From: Bolinopsis microptera | Lineage: Eukaryota; Ctenophora; Tentaculata; Lobata; Bolinopsidae | Assembly (NCBI RefSeq): GCF_026151205.1 | Contig: NC_087083.1 | Location: 12,336,944 to 12,400,943 of the forward strand | Reading direction: 5' to 3' | Length of the DNA: 64,000 bases | Shown: one piece after another, positions 32,095-42,768 of the stretch | Numbering within the stretch: the first letter of the stretch is position 1 | Layout: every line of letters begins with the position of its first letter | Notes under the pieces: model-generated | The model's database searches: none | The model's input: only the letters and a program-made list of their open reading frames with translations | Told to the model about the DNA's origin: nothing | Position numbers and translations under genes: made by a program

Positions 32095-32335
32095 TTTAAC
32101 AATATAGATGATACTAGGAGACATTTTCTCTGTCCCTTATTTTTTTTCTATGATTTCTAACACGAAGTTTGGTTTTCTCTCTAGTTCTGGTTTTCTGACC
32201 TCGTGTCTTCGGAGCATCTCTTCGTTTTCGATCTCTTATTCTCTCCTTCTCGAGATGCTGCTGCTTCTTAACATGGTCTGCTTTAAGTTTTTCTTTATAC
32301 TTGAACTGTCTCAATCTTTCTATGAGAAAATATCA
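32095..32335 (-). pseudogene. Basic YKEKLKADH fragment, copy 2, with empty pogo site
   Basis: Minus-strand copy of 27,224-27,440 (RQFKYKEKLKADHVKKQQHL). Directly beside it, TA at 32,105-32,106 is the unoccupied equivalent of the site holding the pogo element at 26,175-27,214. Confidence 0.6.
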
Positions 32336-33640
32336 ATCAGAACTTGATTTATATCCTCCAGAAAGGCTGTGTTACGGAAGACGGGTGTTACAAAATCTGA
32401 CACCTCCTATATTTGGCCATTTTTAACTTTAATGTTTAATAAGTTATTTTAATTAACACTTTATACAATTTATTTTGATGACCCAGTATTCTCGTATTCT
32501 CCAACCAAAAACATATTGAGACATGATTGATCAAAGATACCTCACTTAAAATGGTCGGTTTTTATGAGAATTACCCAAATATAGTTTACATTATTCTTTT
32601 ATTGTGGTCTTTACGCTAGTTCATCTGCCACAATCTTGACATCAGAAACAGAAACATGGATAATTTACCGTATTGTCTAGAACTATTTAATTACCTCTTT
32701 AAATTACTTGTTTCTTGAGCTGTTTGTAGAAACTCCTTCAAAAGGATATACTGAGCTGCTGTGGTTCAGCCATGCTTTCTGGGTAAAGGAGATCACCTAC
32801 CCGACCAGGTTGATCTGCACGCCCAAGGAAATGCCTCTTGTTAAAATCATAATAATTTCACGTAAATTTTAATTTTAAATAGTCTTTAACCTCGTATCTT
32901 TTGATCAGGGTCATACCCAGTAGTCACAATCTCGCCATGCTGTGATTTTGGGTGGGACTGACCAGCAGTCTTGAGATGTGATGACAGGCTTTTAGTTTTA
33001 GCCATGTGCCAAATATCATAATGTATTTGTGTGTATTTGTGTATCAGGATACTGGTCCGCCACTATTTTGGTTATGGTCGTTTGGTGATCTATGAACAAG
33101 TCATCTGGTTTAACTCTGTCCTCGGCGATCGAGCTCCCATACCTGACGAAACGCCTGGTGCTCTAAAGCCCCACTGAATTGTCCCTTTTGTATGATGCTG
33201 AAATCTATGACTTCATTAGTTTCACAATTCATGATGGTGTACTTGCAGTACTTTGCGGAGAAGCCAGGGGAATCGAATTGAACTTCTCTGCAAAGTACTT
33301 AATGTTTAACATCAGTTTGATGTGTTTTAAGATATTAATTTAAGCGGTAGCTTTCATTAAGTTCAACTTTTCCAGCCATTACCCTATTTTATATACCCGT
33401 TTAACTTGTCCAACAAACAGAGAAAGATAAATTAAAAGTCCGATCAGTAAACTATTTAAAATACTCGCTCAAGAGTAATCTCTCACCTCGTATCTTATGG
33501 TCGGGGTTATACCAATAATACCTAGCACGTATTAACAAGGGGAGCTGCTTTTTTTAATCCACAGCAGCACCAGTCTCTTTTGCTCGTTGGGGGAGACCTG
33601 AGAATTTTACGATAAACCTTAAACATAAATATTATATTAT
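32336..33640. other. Spacer with one inverted repeat
   Basis: 32,576-32,710 matches 27,755-27,890. A minus-strand piece near 33,030-33,150 reads VRYGSSIAEDRVKPDDLFID followed by HQTTITKIVADQY, exon-like but unrecognised. At 33,248-33,300 AGTACTTTGCGGAGAAG opposes CTTCTCTGCAAAGTACT around a 19-base loop. The rest is featureless. Confidence 0.45.
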
Positions 33641-33990
33641 GCTGTTCTAAATAGTATATACGCTGTTCTTTATCATTTTCATCTATCTGGCTAAGTGATC
33701 CTGGCCAAGTGGCAGGATTATGATTTATAAATATAAGAACATAGCATACTCAGAACATGAGCACGTATTGCTGGTAGTTGAAGGCTGAGAAAGGGGAAAC
33801 TTTGGTCACCCCTTTCGTTCTGAAATAACAGAATAGCAACTCGAAATTATATATTATGGCTTTTAACTAAGTTTAAACAAATAAACTAACAGTAACAATT
33901 CATTAAAAGCAGAGAAAAATCAGCAATTTACTATTAGTAGATATTCCAAGTAATTTATAACTATTAGTATATGCGTCAGTAATATTTAGA
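33641..33990. repeat. Block shared with 40,410-40,690
   Basis: GCTGTTCTTTATCATTTTCA through CATACTC.GAACATG and TGAAATAACAGAATAGCAAC is nearly identical to 40,415-40,600. Minus-strand peptide SPFSAFNYQQYV and SLSQIDENDKEQR is kept. In both copies it sits near Helitron exons, so it may be part of the same element. Confidence 0.55.
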
Positions 33991-34019
33991 ATATTTACAA
34001 ATACATAAACTATGCTCAT

Positions 34020-34428
34020 TAGACTGACACAGCGTGTTCAGTCATGGTATCTCGAATCTTATCATGAATAAGTAAATAACGTGTGTGGATCGTTCTCATG
34101 AAAAGTCTCAGCTGCACTTCGGTATCTGCAGTTATTTTAACATAACAGTAAAATATATGAGATCTTAAATATTTACTTATGTATAAGATTGGCATGAAAT
34201 ATCTTTAACTGAGAAAGATTTTGTCCAATTACCTCTTTGAGCTGGGGGATGACCTCCAACAGGAACAGCTGCAGCTGCAGCATCTGTTGCTGGATTAACA
34301 GCAGCTCTCCTCCCTCTCCCTCTCCCTCTTCCCCTTTCTCCTCTTGCTCCTCTTGCTCCTATTCCTCCTCTTCCTCCTCTTACTCCTGCACCTCTAACTC
34401 TCACACCTCTTGCCATTATGGAGACCAT
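34020..34428 (-). pseudogene. Helitron Rep N-terminal exons 1-2, copy a
   Basis: Exon 1 (about 34,232-34,425) is RG-rich: MARGVRVRGAGVRGGRGGIG, then GRGRGRGRRAAVNPATDAAA, ending PPAQR at a GTAATTGG donor. Exon 2 after CTGCAG (about 34,035-34,130) reads DTEVQLRLFMRTIHTRYLLI and HDKIRDTMTEHA. These are the first two exons of the gene completed at 40,905-41,994. Exon 3 is absent here. The RGG tract suggests RNA or single-stranded DNA binding (inference). Confidence 0.6.
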
Positions 34429-34439
34429 TGAACATTAAC

Positions 34440-35040
34440 ACGAAGATATTATGTGTGGGATATATAAGGAAGCGCCTTGGTTTCGAAATCTTTAAAACAA
34501 CAACTGTTTTATCCTAAAGTTGGAACTAGTGCAGGCAGTGAGACTCCTCTCTGATATGGTTACTATGTCGCTGTTGGGCGATGAGGAGGGCTGTGCTGCG
34601 GAATCAGGAATGGTACTCGACAATGGCTTGTTGACAAAATGAAATATGTCTCTTTTCTGATGTTTTAAACAACATAACCCATGATGCTAATTTGCTCAAT
34701 AGACACTTTTAACACATTTCTCAAGGTAACTTCATGATAGCTATTAGAGCCTCAGTGTTACCGAAGCTCTAATGTTCTACAACAAAATGTACAATCATGT
34801 TTTTGGCTAATACTATGACAAAATTAAAAACTACTCTTTTCGTAATTCATTTATTTGCAAAACTTTGATTATCAGAACAGTATTTCAATAATAATATTAA
34901 TACGATTTTCCAAAAGTGCTTATCTATCAAAAGTTTATTAACATCTACTTTCAGTTTATAGATTACACTAATCTTAAGTCTATTAATCGAAATCCTTAAA
35001 TAATTCCCTGTTAAAGGGCGTATCTTTAACTTTCTTCGAC
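34440..35040. other. Spacer repeated at 35.3-35.6 kb
   Basis: 34,430-34,690 (CATTGAACATTAACACGAAG to CTTTTCTGATGTTTTAAA) recurs at 35,325-35,580, which shows a duplication of about 0.9 kb together with the RG-rich exon. 34,690-35,040 shows nothing recognisable. Confidence 0.5.
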
Positions 35041-35041
35041 T

Positions 35042-35235
35042 TTGGAGTCGATTCTGTATCAGTTCTGTACCGCTTTGAGCTGGGGGATGATATCCAACAG
35101 GAATAGCATCTATTACTGGATTAACAGCAGCTCCCCTCTCTCTCCCTATTCCCCTTCCTCCTCTTGCTCCTCATGCTCCTCTTGCTCCTATTCCTCCTCT
35201 TCCTCCTGCACCTCTAACTCTTGCCATTATTCTAA
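35042..35235 (-). pseudogene. Helitron Rep exon 1, copy b
   Basis: Minus-strand RG-rich exon 1: MARVRGAGGRGGIGARGA, an interruption, then RGGRGIGRERGAAVNP and PVGYHPPAQS. The donor following PPAQR is lost and exon 2 is not found. Part of the same local duplication as copy a. Confidence 0.5.
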
Positions 35236-35579
35236 GGAAAACAAATAAGGAGACATAATTTAACTAAACTGTAGATGAAGCAGAAGATTCTGGTGTCATC
35301 TGCGAAGAATCTGATGATGGAACCCATTGAACATTAACACGAAGATATTATGACGTGTGAGATATATAAGGAAGCGCCTTGGTTTCGAAATCTTTAAAAC
35401 AAGAGCTGTTTTATCCTAAGGTTGGAACTAGTGCAGGCAGTGAGACTCCTCTCTGATATGGTAACTAGGTCGCTGTTGGGCGATGAGGAGGGCTGTGCTG
35501 CGGAATGGGACTCGACAATGGCTTGTTGACAAAATGAAATATGTCTCTTTTCTGATGTTTTAAAAATATTTGTAAAAGA

Positions 35580-35950
35580 AGCTAGTCATGTATTAAATAA
35601 TATTAATAGTTACTTTTATATAACGTAGTTAAGTTAAAATTTACGGCTAAGTGACGCCTTTGATCTGCCGACCAAATAGGTCATAGGGAGAATTAAATAG
35701 GGAATATAAAATATATCTAGTTGTACCGTTTGGCTTGACAATATGGTTTACTTGCTCACGTTTCTCGTTTCTTGTAAAAATTCATTAATCTAATAATATA
35801 AGCCAAAATCACTTGAATCTTCTTTTTAAAAGCTATAAAGTTGCAGGTTGCCTGTAAATTACAAGCAATATGATAAAAACCATTTGCATATTACACAACA
35901 CCTGTACCTTCATAAAATATGAAAATAATGACTGTTCAACCATGTGTGAG
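35580..35950. other. Spacer, nothing recognised
   Basis: AT-rich sequence without motif or repeat match apart from a short GAAGCTAGTCATGTATTAAA that also occurs at 42,008. Confidence 0.4.
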
Positions 35951-35954
35951 ACTG

Positions 35955-36140
35955 AATTAATTAAAATGATGATAATTATAATATAATGATGGTCTCGGTG
36001 ATAGCTAGTAGTGGTCGAGCTATCACTGAGACCTTAACATTGCGGCAAGGTTCCAGTCAGAAATAAAATCTTATCGACTTGTGTCTCCACTTTCTCGATC
36101 GTCAGTTTGTCATGTTGGGAGTACTAGACTCGGAAACGAG
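35955..36140. repeat. Hairpin element, copy 4 (perfect stem)
   Basis: Left part truncated; GGTCTCGGTGATAGCT pairs with AGCTATCACTGAGACC apart from one G:U. Tail GACTCGGAAACGAGTTAACC is present. Confidence 0.8.
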
Positions 36141-36600
36141 TTAACCCAAAGCTCTCAGTTTGTGTATCTACTGTTGTTGTGGTATTCTTACCTTTGACAG
36201 GAGTCACCCTTCCGAATAGTGTATTGGTGTGGTGGAATTACTAGGGACCTTGTACTAGGGATCTGGTGATTTATAATTAGGGTGTGCATTATTGGTCCCT
36301 AATTTGTATCGAGATATTATCGGTTAAAGGTCGATAATCTAGTCATCGAATTTGAGCTTATACTTCAGTGGTAAGTAAGGTATTCGGATGTCGGTTACAC
36401 AAATTGGCACTTGCAAGTCATTTATACTTATCGGCTTTTGTTTCAAATTTTGATTATGTAAATTATTATATACTGTTTAACTTTCTAAGTCAACCTAGCT
36501 ATTTCTCCGTGAGCATGTACTGATGTACTATGAGTTCACGATGTTCACTTTCTTCCATCGAGATGTTATTGTTTTGCACTTCTTAGGATCATCCTCGGTC
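36141..36600. other. Downstream part of cassette, unit 3
   Basis: Matches 29,106-29,560 and 30,495-30,930; no gene in this part. Confidence 0.5.
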
Positions 36601-36925
36601 AGCCTTCGACAAGAGATGCAAGGCACTGTGTGGTTAGCGTTGATTGTAGTTAGGAATTCTAAATACTGTTTAAGAACCTTTCATTCCATGTACTTTTCAT
36701 TGATGACTTGTTGCGGTCTCTCGACCTTGAATGTTTATTCTGCAATAGGAGGTTCGTATTGCAGTAGTTTAAGTAAATACTCGATATCGCCTGTTGCAGT
36801 TGTAGTATCTAAGTCGGACACAAATTGGTCGGATGTTTTCATTTCATTCACAGTCTTATAGATAGTTCGTGCTATCCTTGCGGGAGACCTTAATCTCGTA
36901 AATTTGGTCGGCCTCCTTAACATAA
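36600..36925 (-). pseudogene. ORF-K, copy 3
   Basis: Minus-strand remains: IARTIYKTVNEMKTSDQFVS, DLDTTTATGDIEYLLKLLQY, then EPPIAE with a stop before the expected KTFKVERPQQVIN stretch. The middle charged segment seen at 43 kb is deleted here as in copy 2. Confidence 0.5.
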
Positions 36926-37290
36926 GTTATTGCTGCGTTTGTCGCCTTAAACTTTTCCTGTTTTTCAGCTATTGTCCTTGTTCTGTCATTTCTTGTTGTA
37001 CCTGACCTGTTAAGGGAGGGGGGTTTAAAAGCTGGCACTCTTTGAGAGATACCGTCCTTTGTTTTTATTACATTTAACTGTCCGTCCTTGTCTCTTTTTC
37101 TCCTTTTAAAGTCCCGTTCAGCTGCTGTTCCACCTCCTTTGTTTCTGTTTACTTTCTGCTGCTTCTTCCTCTTCTCCTCTGCTTGTTTCATAACCCATGA
37201 TAAAGGCTTCCTTCTCCAGCACGACCCGGAAGTACTCGTCGTCACCATTGTTCGGGACGACAACAGATAAGTCCCACACAGGGGCAGCAT
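36856..37290 (-). CDS. Unrecognised basic protein fragment
   Basis: Open minus-strand frame of about 144 residues, upstream of and abutting ORF-K copy 3. It contains VMKQAEEKRKKQQKVNRNKG, ERDFKRRKRDKDGQLNV, FKPPSLNRSGTTRNDRTRTI and EKQEKFKATNAAITYVKEAD. Very basic and likely unstructured, with a helical end. There is no other copy in the window. It may be the N-terminal part of ORF-K in this copy or a separate gene. Confidence 0.4.
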   Translation of the reverse strand: MLPLCGTYLLSSRTMVTTSTSGSCWRRKPLSWVMKQAEEKRKKQQKVNRNKGGGTAAERDFKRRKRDKDGQLNVIKTKDGISQRVPAFKPPSLNRSGTTRNDRTRTIAEKQEKFKATNAAITYVKEADQIYEIKVSRKDSTNYL

Positions 37291-37299
37291 TTTAAGATA

Positions 37300-38220
37300 A
37301 GAACAGAAAAGAGATCAGAAAGATTATAACAAAATAATTATAAGAAAGATACTAATAATAAAAAGAGTTTATCTTCTCAGTCCGAGTAGCCTCATACTGA
37401 TCATGCCAGTATCCTGCTTCCTGCACACGATAATAATAAACGATCGTAAGATAGAAAGTCATAATCACTCAGCCCTTAGTATCGAGGGCCTGATCCCTAG
37501 AACGCTGAAGTGCTTAATCAAGGCATGCAAGATGTCAAAATTGAGCAAATCAGATGAAGGGTCAAGTCCGCTTGTCCTTTCAATAACTCCATGTTGCTAG
37601 CACTGAACCTCTCGAGGAGGGATCTGCCCACGATCCCGCACACCTGCTTTGTCTTCTTCTTAATCCTAGTTTGGGTTGCCTCTGAGTCAGCAGTTGATTT
37701 GGCACAGAAGTCAGTGATTTTAGTAAAAGACCTTTTCTATTATCAGCCTAGTTTGACACAAGAAAGTGTATCATATTAAATGATATGGCAATATAAATTA
37801 AGATAACAACGAAAGGATATCAGAAAGATTATAACAAAATAATTATAAAAGATATACTAATAATAAAAAGAGTATTTCTTCTCAGTCCGAGTTGCTTTAT
37901 ACTGATCATGCCAGTTAAGTATCATGCTACCTGCACACGATAATAATAAACGATTATATGTCCGTAGAAATGCTAACGTGCTTTCATTTTGCTAGTTTAT
38001 CATTTGAAAATTAATAATTAACTAAATTACAAAATGATTAAGGCTAAAATCAATAAATAAAATCGTTGGAATCAACGATTAATAATTGTAATATTGTTTA
38101 CATTGTAAAATTAACTGTCTTCTTTTATTTAATAACTTAATGTTTCATTTATGATATTATAAGTTAGAAATATGAATAAGGATTAACTAAATTACATAAT
38201 AATTAACGTTAAAATAAGTC
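37300..38220 (-). pseudogene. Duplicated spacer with an exon-like piece
   Basis: 37,310-37,440 and 37,740-38,060 are two tandem copies of the block before the zinc-knuckle gene (24,100-24,420). Between them, minus-strand 37,470-37,735 reads KITDFCAKSTADSEATQTRI, KKKTKQVCGIVGRSLLERFS and, in another frame, SSDLLNFDILHALIKHFSVL. Exon-like but broken; family not recognised. Confidence 0.4.
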
Positions 38221-38224
38221 TGCC

Positions 38225-38485
38225 CTATTGACTGAGGGATTGTTCACAACACACATGATACGTAAGTAAACATATGGTTGAGGCAATGTCTAATAGTTTT
38301 GACTCAGTCCCTCCTCTGGAACAAACGTTTTGTCTTTGATCCGTTCTCAGAATGTGTATTTGGGCTGTAGCAGTTGACGGTAAGGGGATGTAGTGATCCT
38401 CCACGTATGTGGCTGCAGATGACGTAACTATTATTATTATCATTATTAGAGCATACAGTACAAATAAAATATATCGTGGTAAAAA
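38225..38485 (-). CDS. Possible small secreted peptide
   Basis: An 87-residue minus-strand frame starts MFLPRYILFVLYALIMIIII followed by VTSSAATYV, a plausible signal peptide, and a short mature part with four Cys (VCSRG, ICLL, VCCEQ). No Kozak, intron or second copy supports it, and hydrophobic frames are common in AT-rich DNA. Kept at low confidence. Confidence 0.2.
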   Translation of the reverse strand, partial: FLPRYILFVLYALIMIIIIVTSSAATYVEDHYIPLPSTATAQIHILRTDQRQNVCSRGGTESKLLDIASTICLLTYHVCCEQSLSQ

Positions 38486-38555
38486 CATAGTATAGAGGCA
38501 ATATTACTGAAATTAAATCGATCATGCATAATTTTATATTACGTAGATTGTTAGT

Positions 38556-39060
38556 TCAAAATTCTATCCTAAAAGTGTGGTAAACTTTCGCTGTCCTTGC
38601 TTTGTTCCTACTAATCTGAATTCTCGAGCAGAGCAGATTAAGCGCATTGGGCTTATTCTGTAGAATCTTTTCTACATGTTGGACTTCTGTCTCTGTAAGG
38701 CTGATGTGGAGCAGCCATCCTCCTTTGGGGAGGAGTGCTGGGGGCCTTTCCACCAATACGTTCTCTTTCACCACGTACTTTCCGATAGAAAGACTAATCA
38801 ACTTTTGTATAGAATATGAGAGAAGCCAACAGCTGCTCGGGATCAAAAGTGCCAAGTACGCTGAGGAGTCTTGCTGTATCGTCTTCAGACAGGTGGTCAG
38901 CTTGAGTGTTGGTAGGGGCTTTCATCGTGTACTGTTTCTGCTTCACGTATCCGTCATAGACGAGTTGAAAGGGGCGAAATCTTCGGTGCTTAAAGATGTT
39001 GTAATCTTCTCCGACGTTCAGATCGTCACATCTTGCACGTAAGACACGATTCAACCCTGA
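38556..39060 (-). pseudogene. Unrecognised two-frame gene fragment
   Basis: Minus-strand pieces: 38,794-39,054 reads RARCDDLNVGEDYNIFKHRR, FRPFQLVYDGYVKQKQYTMK and DDTARLLSVLGTFDPEQL; 38,556-38,855 reads YVVKENVLVERPPALLPKGG, WLLHISLTETEVQHVEKILQ and LCSRIQISRNKARTAKVYHT. The change of frame occurs near 38,800. The FDPEQL motif also occurs in the exon at 39,823-40,080 (YDPEQLTQRL), so these may be related exons. Confidence 0.4.
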
Positions 39061-39130
39061 AGTGTGTGTACAGTTCGCATGAAAAGTCTCAGCTGTGTTT
39101 CTGGATCTGCAAGTATTTTAACATAACAGT
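39061..39130 (-). pseudogene. Helitron Rep exon 2, partial copy
   Basis: After an acceptor-like CTTGCAG the minus strand reads DPETQLRLFMRTVHTLQG and stops. Compare DPEVQCRTFMRTGHLRYVLI at 39,207-39,303. Confidence 0.5.
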
Positions 39131-39206
39131 AAAATAGATGAGATCTTAAATATTTCCTTATGTATAAGATAGTTACAAATAAATGAATTATACTCACTAC
39201 ACTCAC

Positions 39207-39577
39207 ATGGCGTGTTCCCTCATTAGATCTCTTAAATTATCATGTATCAGGACATATCTCAAATGTCCTGTTCTCATAAAAGTCCGGCACTGTACTTCTG
39301 GATCTGCAGTTATTTTAACATAACAGTAAAATAGATGAAATCTTATATATTTCCTTATGTATAAGATTGGCATGAAATTGACATCTTTAACTGAGAAAGA
39401 CTTTGTCCAATTACCTCTTTGAGCTGCCCGGGGATGATCTCCAACAGCATCTATTACTGGATTAACAGCAGCTTCCCTCCCTCTTCCCCTTCCCCTTCCT
39501 CCTCTTGCTCCCCTTCCTCCTCTTGCTCCTCTTGCTCCTCTTCCTCCTGCACCTCTAGCCCTAACACCTCTTGCCAT
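39207..39577 (-). pseudogene. Helitron Rep exons 1-2, copy c
   Basis: Exon 1 (39,415-39,577, 163 bases) is RG-rich with MARGVRARGAGGRGARGARG and ends AAQR plus one base at GTAATTGG. Exon 2 (39,207-39,303, 97 bases) follows AACTGCAG, completing an Asp codon: DPEVQCRTFMRTGHLRYVLI, HDNLRDLMREHA, ending two bases into a codon at GTGAGTGT. Reading frame and splice phases are intact; exon 3 is missing. Confidence 0.65.
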
Positions 39578-39579
39578 AT

Positions 39580-39822
39580 TATTTTAAGGAAACAAAAAAA
39601 AAGGAGGCATAATTTTACTTGTTGTAAGACCCCAAAAGTCGGGCTAGGACACAGTTTTCATTAATTTTGTAAACTGTTACAATATAAACGCACTCGTCAA
39701 TGTAATAACAAAATTTATTGGTAATAACTGTTTAGGGCAGTTTGGGCGATTTTGATTTGTGGATGATAATTTGAACTGTAAGCATTTAAGCGTGGTAATA
39801 TTTTATAATTTTTACAGATCTA
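39580..39822. other. Spacer
   Basis: AT-rich; nothing recognised beyond a run of A at 39,595. Confidence 0.35.
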
Positions 39823-40080
39823 CTACGTAAGTTTAACACTGTCCGATAGTGCAAAGGCCTCACGCAGTCTTTGTGTCAACTGCTCAGGATCGTAGCGTGC
39901 GGCCATCTTTATGGCCCGTACTTTTAGCCGGGTGGCTTCCCGCCAATGGACAGCGGGTGTGAAGAGTACCAAACTCTCGTCTACCTGGGAGAATATTTCC
40001 CTTTCAATTGCCTCCATAGATATTTGGGCCGCTTTGTCAATAGCCGCAAGATCGAACGGTCCATTTCTCGTTTTTCTCTA
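39823..40080 (-). pseudogene. Unrecognised exon (YDPEQLTQRLREAF)
   Basis: Minus-strand exon of 86 residues after a CTAG acceptor: NGPFDLAAIDKAAQISMEAI, REIFSQVDESLVLFTPAVHW, REATRLKVRAIKMAARYDPE, ending at a stop. Helical, acidic then basic. It lies between Helitron exons and may belong to the same transposon or to a captured gene. Confidence 0.4.
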
Positions 40081-40089
40081 GTCTAGTGC

Positions 40090-40600
40090 AACACCCCAGC
40101 CTTGGACAGTTATCTTTGGCTGGGACCTGACTGGAGAGGAGTGGCTAAGTGGTTCTCCAAGCCTAACAACATGAACTCTTTAGTTTCATCCACGCTCTCT
40201 TTAGTGGCGGCTTCAGGTTCTGGATCCTCAGTATTCGATGTTATCTCATCTGATTGTTCTCTGAAAACATGCACTTTGTCTTCTAAACGTCCACTGTATG
40301 TATTATATTTGATCTTGTACAGGCCAATACCCTCAAAGTAATGTGTATTATGTGGTACCCCTTTTATCTCTGAAGTCTGAAAGTTTGTACCAATTGTCAA
40401 TCAGTTTATTGTCACGCTGTTCTTTATCATTTTCATCTATCTGGCTAAGTGATCCTGGCCAAGTGGCAGAATTATGATTTATAAATATAAGAACATAGCA
40501 TACTCTGAACATGGACACGTATTGCTGGTAGTTGAAGGCTGAGAAAGGGGAAACTTTGGTCCCCCCTTTCGTTCTGAAATAACAGAATAGCAACCCGAAA
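40090..40600 (-). pseudogene. Unrecognised gene fragment (SPFSAFNYQQYV)
   Basis: Two overlapping minus-strand frames: 40,593-40,348 with TKVSPFSAFNYQQYVSMF and SLSQIDENDKEQRDNKLIDN, then 40,400-40,110 with GVPHNTHYFEGIGLYKIKYN, LEDKVHVFREQSDEITSNTE. The first part is shared with 33,641-33,830. Possibly an exon series of one gene with the exon at 39,823; family unknown. Confidence 0.4.
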
Positions 40601-40904
40601 TTATATATATATGTTTAAACAAATAAACTAACAATTCATTACATGCAGAGAAAAATCAGCAAATTACTATTAGTATATATTCCAAGTAATTTATAACTAC
40701 TAGTAGGGTACCCGTCCTCCGGACAACAATAATTCTTTACTTTTACTGACACCACGTTTTCGCTTTCTAAATTTACTGTGTCGAATTTAAAGACAGCATT
40801 TTCAAATATTAGAATTAGCATTAGAATCAAATTTACACAGCAATACGATATAATTATAAATAGTAAATAATTTAAAGATTCTTCGATCTGCTGGTCGCCA
40901 CCAT

Positions 40905-41994
40905 ACACGGTGAGTTCCGGTTAATGTTTCCGCAAGGTCCATGTATATTGTTGGTTGTAATCTTGTGCAGCCGAGGGTTAGTCTGAGGATCTGGAATCTC
41001 TGCGCAAACTATCTTATCAAAATCCTCTGGTGTGCGAGGTTTGAACTCATCTGCGAGAATAACAACAATGTGAATATGAGGCAATCCCCTCGACGGTAGC
41101 AGTATAGCCCCGTATATCTTCAAAGACTTTGTTTAGGCATATGTCTTTGAGTAAAGCATTCAACTTCAATTTAAAAACTCTAGCGCAAAGATCGGGCCGG
41201 TCAGTGTATGATTCTCCTGGTTCCAATGCTTCCTGTATTTCTTTCCATTTTGGGTTACAGGTAAACGTTACAAACAGATCTGGCTTCCCTAACTTTCTAA
41301 CAATTCCCATTGAGTCTTGGAAGCGTTCACGATAGTACCTTGGCGACCCTTAGAAAGAAGGAGGTAATATAATGCGCTTTCATGCATTGTTCAGATCATT
41401 GTCCGCCTGAGTGTCTATGAGCCCATTATATTTTTCAGCCTTGATTGTTTTCTGGTTGTGCCGTACCCAATCTAAGCGGCTACCCTCAATCTTTGCCCAC
41501 ATATCGCACACATACTGCTGCGTCAAACGTCTGTTTTTCATTACTGAGTTCCAGTCGTCCCTAACCTGCATCCGATAACAGTTATAACTATTAGCGTCTG
41601 CGTCAGTTATATTAAAAATAGTTATAAATAAATAAATTATACTCACTACACTCACATGGCGTGTTCCCTCATTAGATCTCTTAGATTATCATGTATCAGG
41701 ACATAATATCTCAAATGTCCTGTTCTCATAAATGTTCGGAACTGTACTTCAAGATCTGCAGTTATTTTGACATAACAGTAAAATAGATGAAATTTTAGAT
41801 ATTTCCTTACGTATAAGATTGGCATGAAATCTATATCTTTATCTGAGAAATATTGTTTAATTACCTCTCTGCCCCCTGATAACTAGAGCTGGGACTTTTG
41901 GAGCTGCAGCTCTTCCTCTCTTACCTCCCCTCCCTCCTCTTCCTCTTCTTCCTCCTCTTTCTCTCCTCGCTGCTCCTCTAGCAACTCTTACCAT
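40905..41994 (-). pseudogene. Helitron Rep/helicase, N-terminal and HUH nuclease part
   Basis: Minus strand, three exons. Exon 1 (41,865-41,994) starts MVRVARGAARRERGG and is RG-rich. Exon 2 (41,656-41,755) reads DLEVQFRTFMRTGHLRYYVL and ends REHA plus two bases. Exon 3 starts at 41,560 after GTTAG, completing a Met codon, and reads DDWNSVMKNRRLTQQYVCDM, IEGSRLDWVRHNQKTIKAEK, a stop, ILPPSF, a stop, GSPRYYRERFQDSMG, LGKPDLFVTFTCNPKWKEIQ, and later RGLPHIHIVVILADEF then IHGPCGNINRNSPCMV. HIH is the HUH metal-binding motif of the Helitron nuclease, and the order of blocks is that of known Helitron Rep proteins. A frame change lies between the Rep blocks near 41,100. The catalytic Tyr region and the SF1 helicase are missing: similarity ends at about 40,905. 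Confidence 0.85.
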
Positions 41995-42055
41995 ACTTGA
42001 TTCCAAATAAGCTAGTCATGTATTAAATAATAGTTACTTTTATATTTAAACGTAG

Positions 42056-42290
42056 TTAATTCTCAATTACTGGCATCAGTTTTTGTAGGGTGATATCGTC
42101 AACGCAACTGAGCAACCTGATTATCTCATCATTATTGTCCAAGAATCTTGGGTAGGTCGTGTAGGACGTCTGTGTTTCAACATCTGTGGTCGTGTGGACC
42201 GGTACTTGAGTTCCTTGTTCTTTAGTGTGAACAGAACTGCACACAACTGCTCTATCCGACCTTTTTAAGTGGATGTCGCATTGTCGCAGT
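42056..42290 (-). pseudogene. ORF-D, copy 3
   Basis: Minus strand: RSDRAVVCSSVHTKEQ, GTQVPVHTTTDVETQTSYTT, PRFLDNNDEIIRLLSCVDDI. The C-terminal helix differs from the other copies after DNNDEII. Confidence 0.5.
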
Positions 42291-42477
42291 GACCCGTAAA
42301 GTAAACAATAAACATGACACTTGGGTAAACCCCAGGAGAGTGAAATCAGGGCTAAGTGGCCAGTTTTCTGGTCTGCCCAATATTTTAAACGAAAATCTAC
42401 TGAGAGTTGATCATGACACTATTAAATATTTAAGTGATAGCGATAAGCGTTATTTGATGCGCGGCACAGTTAAGTAG
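42275..42477 (+). pseudogene. ORF-N, copy 3
   Basis: Plus strand: TRKVNNKHDTWVNPRRVKSG, LSGQFSGLPNILNENLLRVD, HDTIKYLSDSDKRYLMRGTV then a stop. Together with the copy at 49,510 this is the cleanest version. Confidence 0.55.
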
Positions 42478-42483
42478 TATCTG

Positions 42484-42728
42484 CATTTGCTTATAATAAT
42501 ATAATATGATACATAATGGTGGTAATTTAAAATTAAATTATGGTAATTATAATATAATGATGGTCTCGGTGGTAGCTCTAGCTTGTAGTGGTCGAGCTAT
42601 CACTGAGACCTTAACATATCGGCAAGGGTCAAGTTAGAAATAAAATCTTATCGACTAATTGTGTCCCTACTTTATTGATCGTCAGTTCGTCATGTTGGGA
42701 GTACTAGACTCGAGAACGAGTTAACGTT
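42484..42728. repeat. Hairpin element, copy 5
   Basis: GGTCTCGGTGGTAGCT (with six extra loop bases) against AGCTATCACTGAGACC. The tail ends GACTCGAGAACGAGTTAAC and abuts ORF-K directly. The TTTGCTTA/TAATAATATA junction at 42,493-42,494 is the empty counterpart of the Helitron insertion at 51,346. Confidence 0.8.
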
Positions 42729-42768
42729 GAATGTTTTTTCTGCAATAGGAGGTTTGTATTGCAGAAGT

